Part shown: piece after piece, positions 7,573 through 12,490 of the stretch
How positions within the stretch are numbered: the stretch's first letter is position 1
Layout: each line of letters begins with the position of its first letter
NCBI GenBank assembly: GCA_029940345.1
Contig: JAOZRC010000088.1
Coordinates: forward strand, 1 to 12,490
Direction: 5' to 3'
DNA length: 12,490 bases
Origin: Desulfobacterales bacterium
GTDB lineage: Bacteria > Desulfobacterota > Desulfobacteria > Desulfobacterales > JAUCGF01
Program-made: the position numbers and the translations under genes
Notes under the pieces: generated by a model
What the model was told of the DNA's origin: nothing
Seen by the model: the letters and a program-made list of their open reading frames with translations, nothing else
The model's database searches: none

Positions 7573-7773
7573 TTGCAAAACGAATATTTAAACCAATCTT
7601 GGGCATCCTTCATTTTCCGCTTAACACTTTAAAGGAGTGCTGAACCGAAGGTTTAGCGTTTACGCTGGCCTTTGCTAAACCTTCGGTTCAGCACTCCCCA
7701 TGAAAGTGTAAACTACTTTTAAGCTATTATGAAGGATGCCCAATCTTGAATGAATTTCAAATTCGTTTTACAA
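7573..7773. repeat. older palindrome split by the MITE insertion
   Basis: TTGCAAAACGAAT (7573-7585) and ATTCGTTTTACAA (7761-7773) are inverted repeats matching at 12 of 13 positions. They now lie on either side of the 139-bp element. Removing the element and one copy of the target duplication brings the arms within about 40 bases of each other, a plausible hairpin. The right arm shares CAAATTCGTTTTAC (7758-7771) with the palindrome at 10285-10334 (13 of 14), so it belongs to a dispersed family. Confidence 0.5.
7602..7740 (+). mobile_element. MITE-like palindromic element, copy 2, with 8-bp target duplication
   Basis: Terminal repeats GGCATCCTTCATT (7602-7614) and ATGAAGGATGCC (7729-7740) bound the element. 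The direct repeat CAATCTTG occurs immediately outside both ends (7594-7601 and 7741-7748), the mark of transposition. Inside are sub-terminal blocks containing ACACTTT and GAAAGTGTAAACTACTTTTAA. A central stem has perfect 24-bp arms (7634-7657 and 7674-7697) and a 16-base loop. Each arm is nearly self-complementary: GCTGAACC, GAA, GGTTTAGC. There is no transposase or other coding sequence, so it would depend on an enzyme supplied elsewhere. Families with 8-bp duplications include IS1595, ISL3 and IS66; I cannot assign the parent. Confidence 0.85.
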
Positions 7774-7803
7774 TCACTGCATTTGTTGATTTGAAAATAA
7801 TAA

Positions 7804-7933
7804 GAGTGTAACCTTGTTTGGCAGGATGGATGAAGCACAGCGTAGCCCACCATCGTATGATTTCGAAATTACGGTGAGTTTCGCTACGCTACACCCACCC
7901 TACGGACGCAATAAACGCAAAAAGGTTGCACTC
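7804..7933. repeat. intergenic hairpin repeat with outer inverted ends
   Basis: The outer ends GAGTGTAACCTT (7804-7815) and AAGGTTGCACTC (7922-7933) pair with one mismatch. Inside, AGCGTAGCCCACC (7840-7852) and GGTGAGTTTCGCTACGCT (7873-7890), followed by ACACCCACCCTACG, form the imperfect hairpin of a palindrome type commonly scattered in environmental proteobacterial and cyanobacterial genomes. It ends about 30 bp before the start of the next gene, so it may supply the transcript leader of that gene. Confidence 0.6.
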
Positions 7934-7966
7934 AAATGATAATAGCCAAATAAATAAGGAGTGAAC

Positions 7967-9118
7967 ATGGAAATAAAAAAGTATGTGGCTGCGGAACTAT
8001 TCGATTGGATTGTCAATCAGGAAGATTTTGTATTGCTGGACGTGCGTAATCCCAAAGAAGTGGCGCGCTTTAAAATTGAAGGCCCCGATCCGGTTGAAAT
8101 GCTGAATGTACCTTACATTGATTTTATATATGAAGAGGAAAAAAAGGATAGCATTGCCAAAGTGCCTGCCGGTAGAATCATCCGGGTTGTATGCGCCAAG
8201 GAAGGTTCATCCCAATTTGTTGCCGAAGCGCTGATTGAAAACGGCTTTGAAGATGTTGCCATTCTAAAAGACGGCATCAAGACCTGGGGCAACTTATTGG
8301 TTCCCAAACTGATCTGTTCCCAAGAAAATTGGTGTCTTTATCAATTTATTCGTCCGGCCAAGGCTTCATGCAGCTATGGACTGATCAGCGGGAAACGGAT
8401 GGCTATTTTTGATCCCTGTATCAATGTTGAATTCTATCAGGATTTTGCTGATGAAATCGGGTGCAAGATTGTAAAAACTTTCGAGACCCATCTTCAGGCC
8501 GATTACATATCCGGCAGTCAGGCCCTGGCTAGGGACAATGATGCTGAAATTATCGGTCACGCAAATGACTTTAAAGAAGCTGCCTTTGCCTATTCACCGG
8601 TGGAAGACCGCAAATTTTACTCCTTAGATGACCAAGGACCTTCTGTTGAAGCGATCCACTCCCCCGGACATACGCCGGGAAGCACCTGCTATCTGATTGA
8701 CAGTCGTTATCTGATTTCAGGCGACACGGTTTTTCTTGTGTCCATCGGGCGGCCGGACTTGGGCGGCAAAGCCCAGGGGTGGTCAAAGCTTTTATTTAAT
8801 ACGATGAAAACAACGATTGCGGCCATGGATAACCAATTATCTGTTTTGCCTGGACATTTTGTTAATTGGGATGAGGCTGGCAGCGACCTTGTATTCATGG
8901 ATACGCTGGGCAGCATCAAAGATAAAAATGAGGCGATTTATGACATTGCAACGGAGGAGGCCTTTTTTGAATTCATTAAGGCCAATATGCGTCAACAACC
9001 GGAAGAGTATGCCCGGATTCGTCAAATCAATGCCGGCTTAATAACCGTGGATGCTAAGGAGCAGGAAATTATGGACTTAGGCAAGAATGAATGCGCCGCC
9101 AGCGCCAACCCTTCCTGA
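7967..9118 (+). CDS. rhodanese / metallo-beta-lactamase fusion, persulfide-dioxygenase-like
   Basis: The protein has 383 residues and is predicted cytoplasmic. The N-terminal rhodanese domain (about 4-113) has the active-site loop VVCAKEGSS with cysteine C76. The metallo-beta-lactamase domain (about 122-300) has THLQADYISGS (174-184), HSPGHTPGST (231-240), SGDTVF (251-256), GRPDL (261-265) and LPGH (294-297). Persulfide dioxygenases of the ETHE1 group bind one iron through the first His of THxHADH, the His of PGHT and the Asp of GDT. Those are present here as H175, H235 and D253, while the second-metal residues are altered (Q177, Y180). The likely role is oxidation or transfer of glutathione-type persulfide sulfur. 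The C-terminal tail (about 300-383) resembles PDO tails. The start at 7967 follows AAGGAG by five bases; the GTG at 7961 overlaps that site. It is monocistronic, closed by a terminator. Confidence 0.85.
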   Translation: MEIKKYVAAELFDWIVNQEDFVLLDVRNPKEVARFKIEGPDPVEMLNVPYIDFIYEEEKKDSIAKVPAGRIIRVVCAKEGSSQFVAEALIENGFEDVAILKDGIKTWGNLLVPKLICSQENWCLYQFIRPAKASCSYGLISGKRMAIFDPCINVEFYQDFADEIGCKIVKTFETHLQADYISGSQALARDNDAEIIGHANDFKEAAFAYSPVEDRKFYSLDDQGPSVEAIHSPGHTPGSTCYLIDSRYLISGDTVFLVSIGRPDLGGKAQGWSKLLFNTMKTTIAAMDNQLSVLPGHFVNWDEAGSDLVFMDTLGSIKDKNEAIYDIATEEAFFEFIKANMRQQPEEYARIRQINAGLITVDAKEQEIMDLGKNECAASANPS

Positions 9119-9128
9119 TTGGATTCTG

Positions 9129-9172
9129 ATCAGACCCTCCCTCTCTCCTGACAGGACAGGGTCTGATTTTTA
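9129..9172 (+). terminator. rho-independent terminator of the rhodanese/MBL gene
   Basis: ATCAGACCCT (9129-9138) pairs perfectly with AGGGTCTGAT (9158-9167). The stem is followed by a T-rich run (TTTTATT). It lies 11 bases past the stop codon. The loop is about 19 bases and could extend the stem partly through a CCTG/CAGG pairing. Confidence 0.85.
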
Positions 9173-9232
9173 TTCATTTATCAGCAGAAGATAATCCCCT
9201 GGAGCAAACCCATCAATGCTGCGGTAAACATA

Positions 9233-9267
9233 TCCATTGCGTACTTTTTGATGTATGCGTCAATGGA
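9233..9267. repeat. inverted repeat upstream of the chemoreceptor remnant
   Basis: TCCATTG (9233-9239) and CAATGGA (9261-9267) are perfect 7-bp inverted repeats. The bases just inside them (CGTAC and GTATGCG) partly pair as well. It sits 34 bp before the start of the broken receptor gene and could be a former operator or simple hairpin. No regulator can be named. The stretch 9173-9300 holds nothing else that I recognise. Confidence 0.35.
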
Positions 9268-9300
9268 CACCTACAGTGTTTAATCAAACGGTAACAATAA

Positions 9301-9926
9301 ATGCTACTGAAAAACAGAAAAATCGGTACAAGACTCGGGCTGGGATTTGGCGCTGTAATTGTAATTATTATAATATCTGCTGGCATCAGCGCCATTAAGC
9401 TGGATACGATTCACACTCGATCGATCCAAGTGGGCGAAGAAAACAAAAATGCCATACTGTCTAACGAAATGGCGTTTATTACCATCAAAATAATGAACCT
9501 TTTCTTATATGCATCCACACACACAAGCTTGAGGGATTTAAGGAGGCCGAAGAAGTCAGCACGGCCTTCAAAAATAAACTGGCCGAATTGATAAAAAGCA
9601 GCGGTAATGATCAAAACAGGCTCAAAGAGCTGGATACACTCATGGCCGCATTTAACCGCTATTATGAACTCGGCAAGGAGATGGCCTATGTATATTTAAC
9701 CGAAGGGATCGAAGAGGGCCATCTGCTGGTCGCGGATTTCGATAAATCCGCCCAAACATTGACTTCCGGAATGAAAACCTTTTAAATGGAAAAAATGGCT
9801 GAAGCCCGCAAAGGTATTCAAAGTGTGGCAAATTCGACTGACCATGTTAAAAAACTTATTTTTTGGATGAACGGACTTGCCATTCTCATCAGCGTTTGCG
9901 TATCTGTTGTGATCACTTATAGCTGA
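9301..9926 (+). pseudogene. truncated, frameshifted methyl-accepting chemotaxis protein remnant
   Basis: The start MLLKNRKIGTRLGLGFG followed by a membrane helix (residues about 17-33) is typical of chemoreceptors with a four-helix-bundle sensor. Frame 1 runs to about 9525. There a run of five CA units (9516-9525) shifts the frame; with one unit fewer it continues as ASTHKLEGFKEAEEVSTAFK, then through LIKSSGNDQNRLKELDTLM to MKTF. A TAA at 9783-9785 interrupts. The same frame then resumes with EKMAEARKGIQSVAN and a second membrane helix LIFWMNGLAILISVCVSVV, and stops at TGA 9924-9926. The HAMP and cytoplasmic signalling domains are absent, and no further receptor sequence follows. Three lesions plus loss of the output half mean it cannot work as a receptor. 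Confidence 0.8.
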
Positions 9927-10084
9927 AAACAAAGGCGTTATAAATATCAAAAAATATGCTCTTAGAGATGTGTATAACGATGAGGGTTGAAATCCCAGGC
10001 TATATCACTTTGTCGCTTCGCGGCATAACTTCCCCCCAAATCCGTTATAATCAGACATTATTTTAAAAAATCATCATAAAATTG

Positions 10085-10234
10085 GGCATCCTTCATTTTG
10101 ACCTAAAAGTAGTTTACACTTTTTCGGGAGTGCCAAACTTACAGTCAGGCGGTTGATAACTGCCGTGCTTGTATCTGCCAAACTGTAAGTTTGGCACTCC
10201 GGCTTAAAGTGTGAACCGCTCAATGAAGGATGCC
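10085..10234 (-). mobile_element. MITE-like palindromic element, copy 3, with 8-bp target duplication
   Basis: Perfect 13-bp terminal inverted repeats GGCATCCTTCATT (10085-10097) and AATGAAGGATGCC (10222-10234) bound this 150-bp element. TAAAATTG is directly repeated outside both ends (10077-10084 and 10235-10242). It is inverted relative to copies 1 and 2: read on the minus strand it aligns along its whole length, including the loop, with copy 1. The central arms are 10127-10150 and 10177-10200. They match except for two adjacent positions (CA for TT at 10146-10147 read against the other arm), so this copy has begun to lose its symmetry. It has no coding capacity. It lies about 160 bp beyond the receptor remnant and about 250 bp before sucA. 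Confidence 0.88.
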
Positions 10235-10284
10235 TAAAATTGCAGGAGGATTTTTTCAATACAGTTCCTAAAAACCATATTCAA

Positions 10285-10334
10285 GTAAAACGAATTCGTA
10301 TTTCGTTTCCGGTCGAATTACAAATTCGCTTTAC
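10285..10334. repeat. palindrome GTAAAACGAATTCGTA / TACAAATTCGCTTTAC
   Basis: The two 16-base arms (10285-10300 and 10319-10334) are inverted repeats matching at 14 of 16 positions over an 18-base spacer. The sequence CAAATTCGYTTTAC also occurs at 7758-7771, so it is a dispersed repeat rather than a site specific to sucA. The remaining space to sucA (10335-10486) holds only the small palindrome listed separately and no gene. Confidence 0.55.
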
Positions 10335-10412
10335 ATTAACATCGCAGTTCGCTATTAGAATAAGAATTGCGACAATGATGCCTAAACATAACGACGACAT
10401 CACATTTATTAG

Positions 10413-10426
10413 GGCAACAAGTTGCC
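10413..10426. promoter_or_regulatory. small palindrome upstream of sucA
   Basis: GGCAAC, AA, GTTGCC is a perfect 6-bp inverted repeat about 60 bp before the sucA start. TTGCCT within it could serve as a -35 with CATAGA 17 bases downstream as a poor -10. It is a candidate operator or promoter only; the sequence is too short to exclude chance. Confidence 0.22.
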
Positions 10427-10486
10427 TGAACTGATATTTTATGGCATAGAAATTGCGCTATTTGATATTGAAGGACTACAAAACAG

Positions 10487-12490
10487 ATGGGTGACCTATT
10501 TATGAATAGCCGGCCAAATAAAAAAAACAAAGAACAGGGACAAGGAGAGAGCGCCCTCTCCTTGCCGGAAACATTAAATCAGGACTATATTGAATCCCAA
10601 TATATCCGATGGTCGCAAAACCCACAGTCTGTGACACCGGATTGGGCCTTTTTTTTCAAGGGCTTTGAGTTTGCTGATGGACGCCAATTCACTCTCGCAA
10701 GCACCGGTGATCCAGATCAGGAATCGCGGCAAGGACGTGTCGATACCCTTATCTATGGTTACAGGAATCTCGGCCACCTATTGGCCTGTATGGATCCGTT
10801 AACGGCCTGTCCCACCGATCATCCGCTATTGTCCCTGGAGGCCTTTGACTTCGGTCAGGAAGACCTCGATAGTGAATTTTTTACCCAAGGAATCACCGAT
10901 AGCGCCAAAGCGTCTCTAAAAGAGATTATCGGGGCGCTCAAGGCGACCTATTGCCATTCTATCGGCGTCGAGTACATGCACATACAGGATCCGGATGAGC
11001 GGCGTTGGCTGCAAAAACGCATGGAGCCGATTAGAAACAACCCCTCGTTCGACAGTGATGCCAAAACTGTTATTCTGGAAAAACTAACTCAGGCCGCCCT
11101 TTTTGAAAAGTATCTTAACAAGAAATATGTGGGTGTCACCCGTTTTTCCCTGGAAGGCGGGGAAGCGTTGATACCGCTGCTTCATTTTCTTATTGAGCAT
11201 GTGGCTGATCAGGGATGTCAGGAGATTACGCTGGGCATGGCGCACCGCGGACGGCTAAATGTTCAGGCCAATATTTTGCAAAAACCCTATGAAGAAATTT
11301 TCGGTGAATTTGAAAGTTGCTACGATCCCGACCAACTGTTCGGTGCCGGTGATGTCAAGTATCACAATGGTTATCTGGCTGATATTGATCTGGGTGAAGG
11401 GCGCTCTTTCCGAATTTTCATGCTGAACAATCCGAGCCACCTGGAGGCGGTCGATCCGGTTGTCCAGGGTGTAGCGCGCGCCAGGCAAGATATTCACGCC
11501 AAAGAACGCTCCTGTGTACTGCCGTTGTTAATCCACGGCGACGCCGCGTTTGCCGGAGAGGGTGTTGTGGCCGAGACCCTCAACATGTCCCAGTTAGCGG
11601 GGTATGCCACTGCCGGAACGGTTCATATTATTATCAACAACCAGATCGGTTACACAACGCTCCCCGAAGACGCACGCTCGACACGCTATTCCACCGATAT
11701 TGCCAAAATGCTGATGGCTCCGATTTTTCATGTTCAGGGTGAAGACCCGGAAGCGGTTGTGCATGTCGCCCGTCTTGCCGCTGATTACCGCAAGACCTTT
11801 GGCAAGGATGTCATTATCGACCTGGTTTGTTTCCGCCGCTACGGCCATAATGAAGGTGATGAACCTTACTTCACCCAACCGCTTATGTACGAACGGATCA
11901 GGCAACGACCTTCGCTTCATCAGCTTTACGGAGACAGACTGATCGCCGAAAAGATTATAGACAAAGATAAGCTGGAAACACTTGAGCGTCGGATTAATCT
12001 GACAATTGACGAAGCCTATCAGGAAATTCACGGAAGCGCCTGTCTCTTTCCCGAAGACCGCTTTTTTGAAAACTGGGAGGGCTTTCATGGGGTGTATTCC
12101 CATGAACCTGTTGAAACAGGCGTCAATGAGACGCGATTGATCGAATTGGCCCGTCTGCTTAACAAATTTCCGGATGAATTTAAGCTCCATCCCAAACTGA
12201 AGCGTCTTTTACAAAAGCGTCTCCAAACCGTTGAAAAGGGTTCAGGGATTGATTGGGCCAACGCGGAAGCCCTGGCGTTTGCCTCCCTGCTATTGGAAGG
12301 AACACCGATTCGGTTAAGCGGACAAGATTGCGGACGAGGCACGTTCAGCCAACGCCATGCGGTTCTTACGGACACCCAAACCGGGGAGCAATTTATCCCG
12401 CTCAATGCTTTGGGCCATGCGCCCTTTAACGTTTATAACAGCCCTTTATCCGAATTTGGTGTGCTCGGATTTGACTACGGCTACTCCCTG
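10487..12490 (+). CDS. sucA: 2-oxoglutarate dehydrogenase E1 component (partial, 3' end outside window)
   Basis: E1 is the thiamine-diphosphate enzyme that decarboxylates 2-oxoglutarate and passes the succinyl group to E2 lipoyl domains. The frame is open to the last base (668 codons; SucA is usually about 930). The N-terminal E2-binding-type segment DYIESQYIRWSQNPQSV is present. Family motifs follow in order: LGMAHRGRLNV (H253), GDVKYHNGYLAD, NNPSHLEAVDPVVQG, HGDAAFAGEGVVAETLNMS (D352, diphosphate/metal binding), INNQIGYTT (N384, N385), CFRRYGHNEGDEP, and RLSGQDCGRGTFSQRHAVL. Two starts fit: 10487, with GAAGGA 11 bases upstream, and 10502, five codons later, with GGGTGA at better spacing. 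An in-frame TGA at 10469 rules out anything earlier. The E2 gene sucB would be expected just downstream. Confidence 0.95.
   Translation, partial: MGDLFMNSRPNKKNKEQGQGESALSLPETLNQDYIESQYIRWSQNPQSVTPDWAFFFKGFEFADGRQFTLASTGDPDQESRQGRVDTLIYGYRNLGHLLACMDPLTACPTDHPLLSLEAFDFGQEDLDSEFFTQGITDSAKASLKEIIGALKATYCHSIGVEYMHIQDPDERRWLQKRMEPIRNNPSFDSDAKTVILEKLTQAALFEKYLNKKYVGVTRFSLEGGEALIPLLHFLIEHVADQGCQEITLGMAHRGRLNVQANILQKPYEEIFGEFESCYDPDQLFGAGDVKYHNGYLADIDLGEGRSFRIFMLNNPSHLEAVDPVVQGVARARQDIHAKERSCVLPLLIHGDAAFAGEGVVAETLNMSQLAGYATAGTVHIIINNQIGYTTLPEDARSTRYSTDIAKMLMAPIFHVQGEDPEAVVHVARLAADYRKTFGKDVIIDLVCFRRYGHNEGDEPYFTQPLMYERIRQRPSLHQLYGDRLIAEKIIDKDKLETLERRINLTIDEAYQEIHGSACLFPEDRFFENWEGFHGVYSHEPVETGVNETRLIELARLLNKFPDEFKLHPKLKRLLQKRLQTVEKGSGIDWANAEALAFASLLLEGTPIRLSGQDCGRGTFSQRHAVLTDTQTGEQFIPLNALGHAPFNVYNSPLSEFGVLGFDYGYSL

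Noticed and set aside
7961..7966. GTG start for the rhodanese/MBL gene
   Set aside because: The GTG overlaps the AAGGAG ribosome site that is correctly placed for the ATG at 7967.
8486..8518. Rhodanese/MBL protein inactive because the HxHxDH motif is degenerate
   Set aside because: The three residues used for iron in ETHE1-type dioxygenases are conserved; only second-site residues are changed.
9516..9525. Phase-variable switching of the chemoreceptor through the CA run
   Set aside because: The tract is short, and even the restored frame meets a TAA and then loses its whole signalling domain, so switching would not give a working receptor.
89..10234. CRISPR-like reading of the recurring 24-bp arms
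   Set aside because: The arms occur as inverted pairs at three distant sites, not as regularly spaced direct repeats, and there are no cas genes.
11594..12190. 198-residue open frame on the minus strand
   Set aside because: It lies entirely antisense to sucA, whose plus frame carries unmistakable family motifs throughout; it has no recognisable domain.

Overview
The window is bacterial chromosomal DNA of moderate GC from a Gram-negative organism: it has exported and inner-membrane DUF3999/DUF2339 proteins, a GspF/PilC-type membrane protein, a chemoreceptor remnant and a 2-oxoglutarate dehydrogenase E1. The crowding of palindromic repeats between genes, the MutY with an intact-looking Nudix box and the rhodanese plus persulfide-dioxygenase-like protein would fit a sulfur-cycling proteobacterium (Desulfobacterota or Gammaproteobacteria). 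That lineage guess is inference; no rRNA or marker gene is present to settle it.

Layout. 1-648 is a repeat-rich stretch after the possible end of an upstream gene: a truncated miniature inverted-repeat element (89-220), then two 89-bp direct repeats (245-333, 443-531) bracketing an imperfect 40-bp-armed palindrome (336-435). 649-4945 (minus) holds DUF2339 followed by DUF3999, a probable two-gene envelope operon. 4946-5264 is an AT-rich divergent intergenic region. 5265-6317 (plus) is an orphan GspF/PilC-family membrane protein converging on mutY (6353-7456, minus). 7457-7966 is a second repeat cluster: a short element with related ends, a 139-bp element with a perfect 8-bp target duplication, and a chromosomal hairpin repeat. 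7967-9118 (plus) is a rhodanese/metallo-beta-lactamase fusion closed by a clear terminator. 9301-9926 is a broken chemoreceptor gene. 9927-10486 holds a third copy of the miniature element, again with a perfect 8-bp target duplication, and another palindrome. From 10487 to the window end is the first ~70 % of sucA.

The genes do not form one pathway; they are short independent units (envelope pair, DNA repair, persulfide metabolism, TCA cycle) separated by mobile or repetitive DNA. The most notable content is that repetitive DNA. Three dispersed elements share 13-bp ends, sub-terminal conserved blocks and a 24-bp-armed central stem. Each arm is itself a hairpin, and the arm sequence differs between copies while both pairings are maintained. 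Two copies have perfect 8-bp target duplications, so this is a non-autonomous transposable (MITE-like) family. One of them appears inserted in the loop of an older palindrome whose empty site can be reconstructed.
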